The notes under the pieces were generated by a model. That model searched no databases and was not told the DNA's origin. It worked only from the letters and a program-made list of their open reading frames with translations. A DNA stretch of 64,000 nt, taken from assembly GCF_018555685.1 (NCBI RefSeq), contig NZ_JAFLWW010000002.1, forward strand, positions 372,001 through 436,000, read 5' to 3'. Both the position numbers and the translations under genes were made by a program. This stretch comes from Aminobacter anthyllidis (GTDB taxonomy: Bacteria > Pseudomonadota > Alphaproteobacteria > Rhizobiales > Rhizobiaceae). This document shows, piece after piece, positions 39,865-49,712 of this stretch (position 1 is the stretch's first letter; every line of letters begins with the position of its first letter).

Positions 39865-42333
39865 TCAGGCCGGCACGTTCCAGATTTCTTTGGCGTATTG
39901 TCGAATGGTGCGGTCGGAAGAGAACCAGCCGACGCGCGCGACATTGCGAATGGCACGCGCGTACCAGTCCGGGCTGTCGCGCCAGACATTGTCGACCTGG
40001 CGCTGGGCAGCGGCATAAGAATCGAAATCGGCTGCGACCATGAACCAGTCGTGCTGGTAGAGCCCGTCCATCAGCTCGCGATAACGCGCCGGATCGCAGG
40101 GCGAAAAGACGCCGGATGAAATCGCAGCGACCGCCTGCTTGAGTTCGGGCGAACCGTCGATCACCGCCGCCGGCTGGTAGCCACTGTTGCGGCGCTCGGC
40201 GACCTCCTTGGTGGTCAGGCCGAAGATGAAGATGTTGTCGTCGCCGACATGTTCCTTGAGCTCGACATTTGCGCCGTCGAGCGTGCCGATGGTGAGCGCA
40301 CCGTTAAGCGCGAACTTCATGTTGCCGGTGCCCGAAGCTTCCATGCCCGCCGTCGAGATTTGCTCCGACAGGTCGGCTGCCGGCATCAGGATTTCGGCGG
40401 CGCTGACATTATAGTTGGGAACGAACACGACCTTCAGCAGCCCGCGCACGGAGGGGTCGCTGTTGATCACCCGGGCAACGTCGTTGGCCAGTTTGATGAT
40501 CAGCTTGGCGTTGTGGTAGCTCGGTGCCGCCTTACCGCCGAAGAACTTCACCCGTGGCATCCATTCGCGTTCCGGATGCGAGCGGATCTGGTCGTACAGC
40601 GCAACGGCCTCGATGATGTTCAGAAGCTGACGCTTGTATTCGTGGATGCGCTTGATCTGGATATCGAACAGCGCCGACGGATCGACCTTGATGCCCAGCC
40701 GCTCCGCCACGAGGTTCGACAGCCGCACCTTGTTGGCGCGCTTGACGGCAGCAAACTTGTCGCGAAACGCGGCATCGCCTGCAAAGCCGTCGAGCTCGCG
40801 GATCGCCTCGATGTCGTCGAGGAACCGGTCGCCGATCGCTTCGCGCGCCAGGCCGGTCAAGCCAGGATTGCACTGGATCAGCCAGCGCCGCGGCGTGATG
40901 CCGTTGGTCTTGTTGTTGATGCGTTCGGGATAGAGGCTGTGCAGGTCGGCGAACACCGTTTCCTTCATCAGCTCGGTATGCAGCGCCGACACGCCGTTGA
41001 CGCTATGCGAACCGGCGAAGGCAAGATTGCCCATGCGGACACGGCGCTCGCCGTTTTCCTGGATCAGCGAGATGCGGCTGATCTGCTCGCCGCTGAAGCG
41101 CCCCGTCGCACGCGCTTCAAGCAGAACCTCGGCGTTGATTGCGTAGACGATCTGCATGTGGCGCGGTAACAGACGCTCGAACAGCGGCACCGGCCAGCTT
41201 TCGAGCGCTTCGGGCAAAAGCGTGTGGTTGGTGTAGGCAAAGGTCCGCTTGGTGATGTCCCAGGACGTGTCGAAGTCCATGCCATGGACGTCCATCAGCA
41301 GGCGCATCAATTCAGGTACGGCGACGGCGGGATGGGTGTCGTTGAGATGGATCGCCGCCTTGTCGGGCAAGGACAGCAGGTCACCATACTTGCTGATGTG
41401 CCGCTGCAGAATGTCCTGCAGCGAAGCGGTCGAGAAGAAGTATTCCTGACGCAGCCGCAGTTCCTGGCCGGCCTTGTGCGAGTCCGCGGGATAAAGCACG
41501 CGTGACAGCGCGTCGGCCTTGTTGCTCTCGGCAAGCGCACCGATGTGGTCGCCGGCGTTGAACTTGTCGAGCAGGATCGGGTCGAGCGGCATGCCCGACC
41601 ACAGGCGCAGCGTGTTGACACGCGCACCGCGCCAGCCAACCACCGGGGTGTCGTAAGCGACCGCCAGGACGCGATCGGTGGGTTTCCAGACATGCCGTTC
41701 GAGCCGGCCATCCGGCGCCGTTATGGATTCGACCGAACCGCCGAAGCCGACCTCGAAAGCCCGCTCGCGGCGCTCGAACTCCCAAGGGTTGCCATGTTCG
41801 AGCCATGTCTCGGGCAGTTCGACCTGCCAGCCGTCATGGATTTCCTGGCGGAACATGCCGTTGGCGTAACGAATGCCATAACCATGGGCCGGAATGTCGA
41901 CGGTCGCCATGCTTTCCATGAAGCAGGCAGCGAGCCGACCAAGGCCGCCATTGCCGAGCGCAGCATCGGGCTCGAGCTTGGCGATGACATCGAACTCGAC
42001 GCCGAGCGAGGCAAGTGCCTCGCGCATTGCGTCCATCAGGCCGAGGTTGGAGAAGGCGTCGCGCATCAGGCGGCCGATCAAGAACTCCAGCGAGAGGTAA
42101 TAAACCCGCTTGGCGCTCTGGTCGTAGGCCTCCTTGGTCGAGGAAATCCACTCGTCGACGATGCGGTCGCGCACGACCTTGATCGACGCAGTCAGCCAGT
42201 CGTAGTCAGTGGCAACTGTCGCGTCCTTGCCGAGCCGGTACTTCAGCGCGCTCAGGATTTCGGCAGCCAATGCCTCGGGGCTCGTGTCGCCAAGGTGCGG
42301 TTGGGGGACTTTCGGGGTCACTGCGCGGGTCAT
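39865..42333 (-). CDS. glgP: glycogen phosphorylase
   Basis: Degrades glycogen by phosphorolysis, giving glucose-1-phosphate. 822 residues from ATG 42333. The PLP-binding lysine is in GTGNMKFALNG; the N-terminal RVYYLSLEFLIGR and GNGGLGRLAACF blocks and the DTHPA stretch (as LNDTHPAVAVPEL) are typical. A GTG at 42360 would add nine residues; I prefer the ATG because AGAGGC lies five bases ahead. It heads a seven-gene operon (glgP, glgB, glgC, glgA, pgm, glgX, GH13), so synthesis and breakdown share one promoter in 42334-42491. Confidence 0.95.
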   Translation of the reverse strand: MTRAVTPKVPQPHLGDTSPEALAAEILSALKYRLGKDATVATDYDWLTASIKVVRDRIVDEWISSTKEAYDQSAKRVYYLSLEFLIGRLMRDAFSNLGLMDAMREALASLGVEFDVIAKLEPDAALGNGGLGRLAACFMESMATVDIPAHGYGIRYANGMFRQEIHDGWQVELPETWLEHGNPWEFERRERAFEVGFGGSVESITAPDGRLERHVWKPTDRVLAVAYDTPVVGWRGARVNTLRLWSGMPLDPILLDKFNAGDHIGALAESNKADALSRVLYPADSHKAGQELRLRQEYFFSTASLQDILQRHISKYGDLLSLPDKAAIHLNDTHPAVAVPELMRLLMDVHGMDFDTSWDITKRTFAYTNHTLLPEALESWPVPLFERLLPRHMQIVYAINAEVLLEARATGRFSGEQISRISLIQENGERRVRMGNLAFAGSHSVNGVSALHTELMKETVFADLHSLYPERINNKTNGITPRRWLIQCNPGLTGLAREAIGDRFLDDIEAIRELDGFAGDAAFRDKFAAVKRANKVRLSNLVAERLGIKVDPSALFDIQIKRIHEYKRQLLNIIEAVALYDQIRSHPEREWMPRVKFFGGKAAPSYHNAKLIIKLANDVARVINSDPSVRGLLKVVFVPNYNVSAAEILMPAADLSEQISTAGMEASGTGNMKFALNGALTIGTLDGANVELKEHVGDDNIFIFGLTTKEVAERRNSGYQPAAVIDGSPELKQAVAAISSGVFSPCDPARYRELMDGLYQHDWFMVAADFDSYAAAQRQVDNVWRDSPDWYARAIRNVARVGWFSSDRTIRQYAKEIWNVPA

Positions 42334-42491
42334 GTCGCCTCTCGCATGTTGTTCGGCCACTGTTGACTTGCCTCCCTAGCCGACACCTGTCCTCCCACAC
42401 TCATGTTAGCCATTCCGAATGCGATCTCAATCGATTTAAATCTCCGCGTCAATATCTCGCGACGCGGAGACCTGAGGTTGTGGCCGGCCGG

Positions 42492-43277
42492 TCAGGCAGC
42501 GGCAAGCGCCGCCTCTGGTGGCACCTTGGCTCCGGTCATGAACGCCACCGCATCCGACATCGTGTATTCCTTCGGATCGATGACCGTCAGCCTGCGGCCG
42601 AGACGATGGATATGGATGCGGTCGGCGACCTCGAAGACATGCGGCATGTTGTGCGAAATGAGCACGATCGGCAGGCCACGGCGCTTCACGTCGAGGATCA
42701 GTTCGAGCACGCGCCGCGATTCCTTGACGCCAAGTGCCGCCGTCGGCTCGTCCATGATCACGACCTTGGAGCCGAAGGCCGCGGCACGCGCCACCGCCAC
42801 GCCCTGGCGCTGGCCGCCGGAAAGTGTTTCGACGGCCTGGCTGATGTTCTGGATGGTCATCAGGCCGAGTTCGGTCAGCTTTTCGCGGGCCCGCTTTTCC
42901 ATAGCGCCCCGGTCGAGCATGCGGAACCAGTTGCCCATGATGCCGGGCTTCCGGATCTCCCGGCCGAGGAACATGTTGTCGGCGATCGACAGCGCTGGCG
43001 ACAGCGCGAGGTTTTGGTAGACCGTTTCAATGCCAGCATCGCGGGCCTCCATCGGCGCCTTGAAGTTGACCACCTTGCCTTCGAGACGGATCTCGCCTTC
43101 GTCGGGAGTGATGGCTCCCGAGATCGCCTTGATGAGCGACGATTTGCCGGCGCCGTTGTCGCCGATCACGGCAAGGATTTCGCCGGGGTAGAGATCGAAA
43201 TCGGCCTGATCCAGGGCGGTGACGCGGCCATAGCGCTTGACCAGCCCGCGTGCGGTGAGAAGAGGTTCGATAGCCAT
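42492..43277 (-). CDS. frcA: fructose ABC transporter ATP-binding protein
   Basis: 261-residue single-domain ATPase, unlike the double-domain RbsA-type. Walker A GDNGAGKSS near residue 38, signature LSGGQRQGVAVARA, Walker B VVIMDEPTAAL, switch His in LISHNM. Homologous to FrcA of the Sinorhizobium fructose/mannose/ribose importer. Its start overlaps the frcC stop by one base (43277). Last gene of the frcBCA unit. Confidence 0.93.
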   Translation of the reverse strand: MAIEPLLTARGLVKRYGRVTALDQADFDLYPGEILAVIGDNGAGKSSLIKAISGAITPDEGEIRLEGKVVNFKAPMEARDAGIETVYQNLALSPALSIADNMFLGREIRKPGIMGNWFRMLDRGAMEKRAREKLTELGLMTIQNISQAVETLSGGQRQGVAVARAAAFGSKVVIMDEPTAALGVKESRRVLELILDVKRRGLPIVLISHNMPHVFEVADRIHIHRLGRRLTVIDPKEYTMSDAVAFMTGAKVPPEAALAAA

Positions 43278-44359
43278 CAGCCTGCAACCTTTCTGATCCA
43301 CTGGTCGATTGCGACCGCGATGATGATGAGGGTGCCGATCAGCAGATAGGTCCACTGCGGGTCGGTGCCGATGAGCCGAAGGCCGAGTTGGAAGACGCCG
43401 ACGATCAGCGCGCCGAACAGCATGCCGAGGATCGAGCCACGCCCGCCGAACAGCGAGATGCCGCCGATCACCACCGCGGTGATGGATTCGATGTTGGCGA
43501 ACTGGCCCGCAGTCGGCGAAACCGAGCCGATGCGGCCAATGAGCATCCAGCCACCGAGGGCGCAGATCAGCCCGGAGATCACGTAGACAGAGATAAGAAC
43601 CCTGTTGACGCGCACGCCGGAAAGCTGGGCAGCCTCGGGATCATCGCCGATGGCATAGACGTGCCGGCCCCAGGCGGTGTGGTTCAAGATGTACCAGAGG
43701 ACCGCCACCAGCAGCACCATGGCGACGACGCCATAGGTAAACACGGCATTGCCGAGCCGGAAGTTCTCGCCGAAGAACTTGAGGATCGGTGCCTGCGCCT
43801 CGATGTCCTGGGAACGGATCGTCTCGTTTGCCGAATAGAGGAAGTTCGTCGCCAGCACGATCTGCCAGGTGCCGAGCGTGACGATGAACGGCGGCAGCTT
43901 CATGTAGGAGACGAGCACACCATTCAGCCAACCGCAGAGAGCGCCGACGGCGAACCCGCACAGGATCGCCAGCGACGGCGGCAGGCCGTAGCGGAAGGTG
44001 AACTGCCCCATCACTACCGACGACAGCACCATGATTGCGCCGACGGACAGGTCGATGCCGGCGGTCAGGATGACCAGCGTCTGCGCGGCGCCGATGATGC
44101 CGGTGATCGCCACCTGCTGCAGGATCAGCGTCATCGAGAAGGCGGAGAAGAACTTGCCGCCGATGATCACGCCGAAAAGCGCGATCGAGGCAACCAGCAC
44201 GATCAGCGGCACCGCTGCCGGATTGGAATGCAGGAAATGCTGGATCTTTTCGATCGGCGACCGCGTATGCGTGTCGAAGCTTGCCACGGACGTGTCGCTG
44301 GCCGAGAGAACCTTCTCGAACTCCTGCGGCCGCCTGGCATCTGCCGAAGCGTCAGTCAT
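43277..44359 (-). CDS. frcC: fructose ABC transporter permease
   Basis: Inner-membrane permease of the sugar importer, BPD_transp_2 family. 360 residues with about ten hydrophobic helices starting near residue 53 (PLIVLVASIALFGVI), after a hydrophilic N-tail of about 50 residues. The GIDLSVGAIMVL motif and the later GGISLFGGRGS block are conserved in RbsC-like permeases. SD GGGAGGA lies eight bases ahead of the ATG. It pairs with FrcB and FrcA. Confidence 0.94.
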   Translation of the reverse strand: MTDASADARRPQEFEKVLSASDTSVASFDTHTRSPIEKIQHFLHSNPAAVPLIVLVASIALFGVIIGGKFFSAFSMTLILQQVAITGIIGAAQTLVILTAGIDLSVGAIMVLSSVVMGQFTFRYGLPPSLAILCGFAVGALCGWLNGVLVSYMKLPPFIVTLGTWQIVLATNFLYSANETIRSQDIEAQAPILKFFGENFRLGNAVFTYGVVAMVLLVAVLWYILNHTAWGRHVYAIGDDPEAAQLSGVRVNRVLISVYVISGLICALGGWMLIGRIGSVSPTAGQFANIESITAVVIGGISLFGGRGSILGMLFGALIVGVFQLGLRLIGTDPQWTYLLIGTLIIIAVAIDQWIRKVAG

Positions 44360-44400
44360 GTCGGTTTCCTCCCATCAGGGATTTCACATCCCCCTTGTAG

Positions 44401-44426
44401 GAAGGGCGACCAAGGGGCCGCCCTTC
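44401..44426 (-). promoter_or_regulatory. intercistronic hairpin between frcB and frcC
   Basis: GAAGGGCG (44401-44408) and CGCCCTTC (44419-44426) pair around a 10-nt loop 37 nt past the frcB stop (44463). No T-run follows on the minus strand, so it is likely a stability element that keeps binding-protein mRNA in excess, as in the opp operon. Confidence 0.5.
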
Positions 44427-44462
44427 GTCTGCAAGAGAGTGTCACGCCGTCAGGCGGTCAGA

Positions 44463-45494
44463 TCAACCCCAGCACTTCTCAAGGCCGGTCTTGACGTCGA
44501 TCGATTCAACGCCGGCGGCCGGCTTGTCGGTCACCAGCGAAACGCCGGTGTCGAAGAAGTCCTTTCCTTCGGTCGGCTTGGGCTTCTCGCCGGAGTCGGC
44601 GAACTTCTTGATCGCCTCGATGCCGAGCGCCGCCATCATCAGCGGATATTGCTGCGAGGTCGCTCCGATGACACCGTCCTGGACGTTCTTGACGCCCGGG
44701 CAGCCGCCGTCGACGGAGACGATCAGCACGTTCTTCTCCATGCCGACGGCCTTGAGCGCCTCATAGGCACCGGCAGCGGCAGGCTCGTTGATGGTATGCA
44801 CGACGGTGATGCCGGGATCCTTCTGGAGAAGGTTTTCCATCGCCTTGCGGCCACCCTCTTCATTGCCGTTGGTGACGTCATGGCCGACGATGCGCGCATC
44901 GTCCTCGTCGCCGATCTTGTTGGCGTCCTTCACGTCGATGCCGAAGCCCATCATGAAGCCCTGGTCGCGCAGCACGTCGACCGTCGGCTGCGACGGGGTC
45001 AGGTCGAGGAAGGCAACCTTGGCGTCCTTGGCCTTGTCGCCAAGGGTGGCTGCGGCCCACTGGCCGATCAGCTTGCCGGCAAGCAGGTTGTCGGTGGCGA
45101 AGGTGGCATCAGCCGCATCGGCGGGCTCGAGCGGGGTGTCGAGCGCAATGACAAGGATACCCGCGTCGCGCGCCTTCTTGATCGCAGGCACGATGCCCTT
45201 GGTGTCGGAAGCGGTGATCAGGATGCCCTTGGCGCCGTCGGCGATGCAGGTCTCGATCGCCGCGACCTGGCTTTCGCTGTCGCCGTCGATCTTGCCGGCG
45301 TAGCTCTTCAGAGTGACGCCGAGTTCGGTCGCCTTGGCGGTCGCACCTTCCTTCATCTTGACGAAGAAGGGATTGGTGTCGGTCTTCGTGATCAGGCACG
45401 CGCCGACATCAGCGGCAGATGCAGGTGCAGCAATGCTTGCAAGCGCGGCAACAGCCGCACCAAAGACAGTCGTCTTCAGAACTGAAAATTTCAT
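44463..45494 (-). CDS. frcB: fructose ABC transporter substrate-binding protein
   Basis: Periplasmic sugar-binding protein of the peripla_BP_4 (RbsB-like) type. 343 residues from the ATG at 45494, which has the strong SD GGGAGGAG eight bases upstream; a longer reading to 45806 is not supported. Signal peptide [20 protein letters not shown] with cleavage after APASA. The ligand-binding hinge pattern and the C-terminal CWG are as in FrcB. First gene of the importer operon, under control of the divergent ROK regulator. Confidence 0.94.
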   Translation of the reverse strand: MKFSVLKTTVFGAAVAALASIAAPASAADVGACLITKTDTNPFFVKMKEGATAKATELGVTLKSYAGKIDGDSESQVAAIETCIADGAKGILITASDTKGIVPAIKKARDAGILVIALDTPLEPADAADATFATDNLLAGKLIGQWAAATLGDKAKDAKVAFLDLTPSQPTVDVLRDQGFMMGFGIDVKDANKIGDEDDARIVGHDVTNGNEEGGRKAMENLLQKDPGITVVHTINEPAAAGAYEALKAVGMEKNVLIVSVDGGCPGVKNVQDGVIGATSQQYPLMMAALGIEAIKKFADSGEKPKPTEGKDFFDTGVSLVTDKPAAGVESIDVKTGLEKCWG

Positions 45495-45610
45495 CGGGTA
45501 CTCCTCCCAAAACCAAACCATGCGACCCGCACCAGCGGTGCCGCTCCGGATGCTCGTGCACTCTTCCCAGTCGAGTATCCGGCCCTGACGAAACACCAAT
45601 CGGCAACGCG

Positions 45611-45646
45611 AGTCAATAATTAAATCACTCTTATTTATTATTGACA
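45611..45646. promoter_or_regulatory. frcB/frcR divergent operator with -35 boxes in both arms
   Basis: GTCAATAAT (45612-45620) and ATTATTGAC (45637-45645) are perfect 9-bp inverted arms 16 bases apart. Reading outward each arm gives TTGAC: TTGACA (45641-45646) on the plus strand toward frcR and TTGACT (45611-45616) on the minus strand toward frcB. A regulator bound here would cover both -35 regions. The -10 elements are not convincing by eye. Confidence 0.65.
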
Positions 45647-45726
45647 GAATTGCGGTCGACCCGCATTCTGTCCCAAAAGAAAATTGCGGATTCAGAGAAA
45701 ACCGCTGAGACGACGGGAGGAAGCCG

Positions 45727-46953
45727 GTGGAGGCCGGGAGTTCGAGGCACGGCACGCCAGAGATTGGGGAAAGCCCGCAACTGCGCGGCACCAACCAGAG
45801 CGGCATGCGCGATCACAACGAACGGCTGGTGCTGTCGCTGGTGCGGCAGAGCGGTGCGCTGGCGAAATCCGACATCGCACGCATGACCGGCCTTTCAGCG
45901 CAGACCGTCTCCGTCATCATGCGGGAGCTGGAGGTCGAAGGCCTGCTGCTGCGACAAGAGCCCATACGCGGCAAGATCGGTCAGCCTTCCATCCCGATGG
46001 CGCTCAATCCCGAGGGCGCGTTCTTCATCGGCCTCAAGATCGGCCGGCGCAGTGCCGAACTGGTGCTCATCGACTTTCTCGGCAAGACCCGCGCAATGCT
46101 GCAGAATTCATATGGCTACCCCACCCCGCGCGACACCATCGAGTTCGTCAAATCAGGCATTGCCCAGATGCGCGCCAGCCTGACGCGAGAGCAGGACAAG
46201 CGCATCGCCGGGCTCGGCGTCGCCATGCCATTCGAACTGTGGAACTGGGTCGATACCGCAGGCGCGCCGCTCGAGGTGATGGAGGAGTGGCGCAACCACG
46301 ACATCCGCAGCGACTTACAAGCGCTGTTTCCCTTCCCTGTCTACGTGCAGAACGACGCCACTTCGGCCTGCGGTGCCGAGCTGGTGTTCGGCGACATCGG
46401 CGGCTTGCGCGACTTCGTCTATTTCTACATCGGCGCCTTTGCCGGCGGCGGCGTCGTGCTGAACGGCAGGCTTTACAGCGGCCCTACCGGAAATGCCGGC
46501 GCGCTCGGCTCGATGCCGGTGCCCGGCCCTGGCGGAAGGCCAACCCAGCTGATCGATGTCGCATCGATTGCGGTGCTCGAAAAATCGCTGAACGCCAAAG
46601 GCATCGAAGCTGGCTATCTCTGGACCTCGCCGGAAGAATGGGGCGACCTCGGCTCGGATCTCGACGCCTGGATCGCAAGTGCATCCGACGCCCTGGCCTA
46701 CGCCATCGTAGCATCCGCATCCGTCATCGATTTCGAATGCGCTGTCATCGACGGCTGGATGCCGCCGGCGATCCGCGCGCGAATTGTCCGCACGGTACAG
46801 ACATCGATCGGCACGATCGACATTGAAGGCCTGCGCATCCCTTCCGTGCGCGAAGGAACAGTGGGAATTCATGCCCGTGCCCTCGGAGGCGCCAGCCTGC
46901 CACTGTCCGAACGTTTCCTTATCGGCTCGATCGCACCGTCGCGAGGGGCGTGA
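45727..46953 (+). CDS. frcR: ROK-family transcriptional regulator of fructose uptake
   Basis: 408 residues. N-terminal winged helix-turn-helix (about 28-85, [22 protein letters not shown]) followed by a ROK actin-like sugar-binding domain. The classic ROK zinc motif (CxCGxxGC) is missing, as in several rhizobial FrcR-like regulators; the glycine loop [14 protein letters not shown] remains. The start is GTG 45727 with SD GGGAGGAAG. It is divergent from frcB across the palindromic operator and heads a three-gene unit with the mutarotase and kinase, whose reading starts two bases after its stop. Confidence 0.9.
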   Translation: MEAGSSRHGTPEIGESPQLRGTNQSGMRDHNERLVLSLVRQSGALAKSDIARMTGLSAQTVSVIMRELEVEGLLLRQEPIRGKIGQPSIPMALNPEGAFFIGLKIGRRSAELVLIDFLGKTRAMLQNSYGYPTPRDTIEFVKSGIAQMRASLTREQDKRIAGLGVAMPFELWNWVDTAGAPLEVMEEWRNHDIRSDLQALFPFPVYVQNDATSACGAELVFGDIGGLRDFVYFYIGAFAGGGVVLNGRLYSGPTGNAGALGSMPVPGPGGRPTQLIDVASIAVLEKSLNAKGIEAGYLWTSPEEWGDLGSDLDAWIASASDALAYAIVASASVIDFECAVIDGWMPPAIRARIVRTVQTSIGTIDIEGLRIPSVREGTVGIHARALGGASLPLSERFLIGSIAPSRGA

Positions 46954-46955
46954 AC

Positions 46956-47402
46956 ATGCTCATCGGCATCCCTCCCCTGCTCGGACCGGAGCTCCTGTTC
47001 ACGCTGCGCGCGATGGGCCATGGCGACGAACTGGCAATCGTCGACGGCAACTACCCTGCCCTTGAACATGGCCGCCGTGTCGTCCGTGCTGACGGTCTCG
47101 ACCTCATACCTGTTCTCGACGCCGTGCTTCAGGTGCTGCCGGTCGACGATTTTGTGCCGCAGGCGATTTTCCGATCCTCGGTCAAGGGCGACCCCGCCTT
47201 GACCGATCCGGTGCATGGGGAGATTGAAGCGGTCTGCGTGCATCGCGCGCCCGGCTTCGCGGTCGTTCCGCTCGCCGGCGACGACTTCTACAGCCGCGTC
47301 AAGGCGGCCCACACCATCATTGCCACCAGCGAGCCAAGGCTTTACGCCAACGTCATCGTCCGCAAGGGCGTCATCTATCCAAAGGGAACCGGCAAGCCAT
47401 GA
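46956..47402 (+). CDS. RbsD/FucU-family sugar mutarotase
   Basis: Interconverts anomers or ring forms of a free sugar, most likely fructose, ribose or fucose. 148 residues. The catalytic His lies in MGHGDELAIVDGNYPA near residue 20; the C-terminal TSEPRLYANVIVRKG block is typical of FucU. ATG 46956 is used (SD GAGGGG seven bases ahead); a GTG at 46950 would overlap the frcR stop. Its end overlaps the kinase start by four bases. The neighbours suggest it prepares the sugar for phosphorylation. Confidence 0.9.
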   Translation: MLIGIPPLLGPELLFTLRAMGHGDELAIVDGNYPALEHGRRVVRADGLDLIPVLDAVLQVLPVDDFVPQAIFRSSVKGDPALTDPVHGEIEAVCVHRAPGFAVVPLAGDDFYSRVKAAHTIIATSEPRLYANVIVRKGVIYPKGTGKP

Positions 47403-48322
47403 TCCTGTGCTGCGGCGAAGCGCTCATCGACATGCTGCCACGGCAAAGCCAGGCCGGCGAGCCGGCCTTCGCACCCTACGCCGGCGGGGCGATCTTCAAC
47501 TCTGCCATCGCATTGGGCCGCCTCGGCGTGCCGGTCGAGTTTTTCTCCGGGCTGTCGTCCGACCTTTTCGGGCAGCAGATCCGTGAGGTTCTGGCCGCGA
47601 GCAATGTCGGCTCGCGTTACGCCGATGTCTCCGCGCGGCCCACAACGCTCGCGTTCGTGCGCCTCGACGATGGCCATGCGACATACACATTTTACGACGA
47701 GAACACCGCCGGACGCATGCTGGTCGAGGCCGATCTTCCGGTGCTCGGCGACGACATCGACGCGATGCTTTTCGGTGCTATCAGCCTGATCCCGGAGCCG
47801 TGCGGCTCGGCTTACGAAGCACTGATGCGGCGTGAGCACGAGAACCGGGTAACGATGCTCGATCCCAACATCCGTCCGGGCTTCATCCAGGACAAGCAGG
47901 CGCATCTCGAACGGATGCGCCGAATGCTTGCCATGGCCGACATCGTCAAGCTTTCGGACGAGGACCTCGCCTGGTTCGGCGAGACCGGCAGCCATGAAGA
48001 GATTGCAGCCACCTGGCTGCGGAAGGGCCCGAAGCTGGTCATCGTCACCAAGGGCAGCAAGGGCGCCACCGCCTACAGCACCAAGCACTCCGTGTCGGTA
48101 GCGCCAGAACGGGTGGCCGTGGTCGACACAGTCGGCGCCGGCGATACTTTCAACGCCGGTGTCCTTGCCTCGCTGCACGAACAGAATGCCCTGACCAAGG
48201 GTGCGATCTCCCAGCTCTCGGAATCAGCCATCGAAACCGCGCTTTCGCTCGGTGCACGCGCTGCGGCCGTGACCGTGTCGCGAGCCGGCGCAAACCCGCC
48301 CTGGCGGCGCGAACTGGCTTGA
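47399..48322 (+). CDS. frcK: PfkB-family fructokinase
   Basis: ATP-dependent sugar kinase. 307 residues. The N-terminal glycine pair (YAGGAIFN), the substrate-binding Asn/Asp and the C-terminal catalytic signature TVGAGDTFNAG with the general-base Asp are present. ATGA overlap with the mutarotase gene (47399-47402). In Sinorhizobium the frc locus ends with frcK, a kinase for the imported sugar; the same role is inferred here. No terminator is evident after it. Confidence 0.9.
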   Translation: MILCCGEALIDMLPRQSQAGEPAFAPYAGGAIFNSAIALGRLGVPVEFFSGLSSDLFGQQIREVLAASNVGSRYADVSARPTTLAFVRLDDGHATYTFYDENTAGRMLVEADLPVLGDDIDAMLFGAISLIPEPCGSAYEALMRREHENRVTMLDPNIRPGFIQDKQAHLERMRRMLAMADIVKLSDEDLAWFGETGSHEEIAATWLRKGPKLVIVTKGSKGATAYSTKHSVSVAPERVAVVDTVGAGDTFNAGVLASLHEQNALTKGAISQLSESAIETALSLGARAAAVTVSRAGANPPWRRELA

Positions 48323-48555
48323 AACGGACGTTTTCCGGCGGTTTCATCGATCACTTTATGTTTCGCATCGCCAAGCCGGCTTAGCCGCGCCGGCCGAGAA
48401 AACCCTGTTTTCCGCCGTTTTCGGCGCAAAAACACTGCAACCGAAAGTAACAAGAACCGCAGGCGCGCCTTGCATGCCGCAGGGTGCTCGGCTTTTTCGC
48501 CCTCGGCAACTCTGCTATCAGCGGCGCGAAGAAACGATTGGGTTTTGGGGCCAGA

Positions 48556-49698
48556 ATGCAGTTCATCGATCTCGGCGCGCAGCGCGAACGAATCCGCGAC
48601 CGTCTGAAGGCGGCTATCGACAAGGTTGTCGACGAGGGACGCTACATCCTCGGTCCGGAAGTCACCGAATTCGAGAACCAGCTCGCCAAGTATGTCGGCG
48701 TCAAGCATGTCATCGCCTGCGCCAACGGCACCGACGCGCTTCTGCTGCCGCTGCTGGCCTCGGGCATCGGCCCGGGCGATGCCGTGTTCGTGCCGAGCTT
48801 CACTTTCGCTGCGACCGCCGAGGTGGTGGCGCTTGCCAAGGCCGAGCCGGTGTTCGTCGATATCGAGCCGGACACCTACAACATCTCCATCGAGAGCCTC
48901 GAAGCCGCGATCGCCATGATCAAGGCCGAAGGCCGTCTGAAGCCGAAGGCGATCATCCCGGTCGACCTGTTCGGCATCGCGGCAGACTACGCGGCCATCG
49001 ACGCCATCGCCAAGCGCGAGAACCTGCTCGTCATCGAGGACGCCGCCCAGTCGATCGGCGGCTCGCAGGATGGCAAGATGTGCGGCGCCTACGGCCATGT
49101 CGCCGCCACCAGCTTCTACCCGGCCAAACCGCTCGGCTGCTATGGCGACGGCGGTGCGATGTTCACCAACGACGACGAGTTCGCCGCGAAGCTGCGCTCC
49201 TTTGCCTTCCACGGCAAGGGCGAGACCCAGTACGACAACATCCATGTCGGCCTGAATTCGCGCCTCGACACGCTGCAGGCGGCGATCCTGATCGAGAAGC
49301 TCGCCATCCTGGAAGACGAGATGGAGGCGCGCGCGGCGGTGGCCAAGCGTTATGCCGATGGCCTCGGCGATGTGGTCAAAGCCTCTCGCGCTCCCTCCGG
49401 CGGCCGTTCGGCCTGGGCGCAATATGCCATCGAGACCGTCGACCGCGACGGGCTGAAGGCACATCTGCAGGCAGAGGGCATTCCGTCGGTCATCTACTAC
49501 GTGAAGCCGCTGCATGTGCAGGTCGCTTATCGCGACTATCCGCGCGTGACGGGCGGCCTGCCGGTGTCGGATGCGGTGCCGGGCACCATCCTGTGCCTGC
49601 CGATGCATCCCTATCTTAGTGAAGCCGACCAGGACCGGATCATTTCGACGATCCGCAACTATGTCGGCTCCAACTCAGCCAAGATAGCGGCCGAGTAA
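48556..49698 (+). CDS. DegT/DnrJ/EryC1/StrS-family aminotransferase
   Basis: PLP enzyme that places an amino group on a nucleotide-bound keto-sugar, used for surface polysaccharides. 380 residues. PLP lysine in SFYPAKPLGCYGDGG; aspartate of EDAAQSIGG; conserved N-terminal MQFIDLGAQ. The ATG at 48556 is used since the longer reading from 48484 has no family similarity. It stands alone: 233 nt of non-coding DNA precede it, and the convergent cysQ gene ends 14 nt after it. No sugar dehydratase is adjacent, so the sugar product is unknown. Confidence 0.9.
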   Translation: MQFIDLGAQRERIRDRLKAAIDKVVDEGRYILGPEVTEFENQLAKYVGVKHVIACANGTDALLLPLLASGIGPGDAVFVPSFTFAATAEVVALAKAEPVFVDIEPDTYNISIESLEAAIAMIKAEGRLKPKAIIPVDLFGIAADYAAIDAIAKRENLLVIEDAAQSIGGSQDGKMCGAYGHVAATSFYPAKPLGCYGDGGAMFTNDDEFAAKLRSFAFHGKGETQYDNIHVGLNSRLDTLQAAILIEKLAILEDEMEARAAVAKRYADGLGDVVKASRAPSGGRSAWAQYAIETVDRDGLKAHLQAEGIPSVIYYVKPLHVQVAYRDYPRVTGGLPVSDAVPGTILCLPMHPYLSEADQDRIISTIRNYVGSNSAKIAAE

Positions 49699-49712
49699 GC
49701 GCGGCTCTCAGG

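Noticed and set aside
42270-43349. Long plus-strand reading frame opposite glgP/frcA
   Set aside because: It is antisense to well-recognised genes, shows no family motifs and is explained by the GC-rich codon bias of the true genes. The same applies to frames at 35018-36598, 50941-52611 and 48073-49608.
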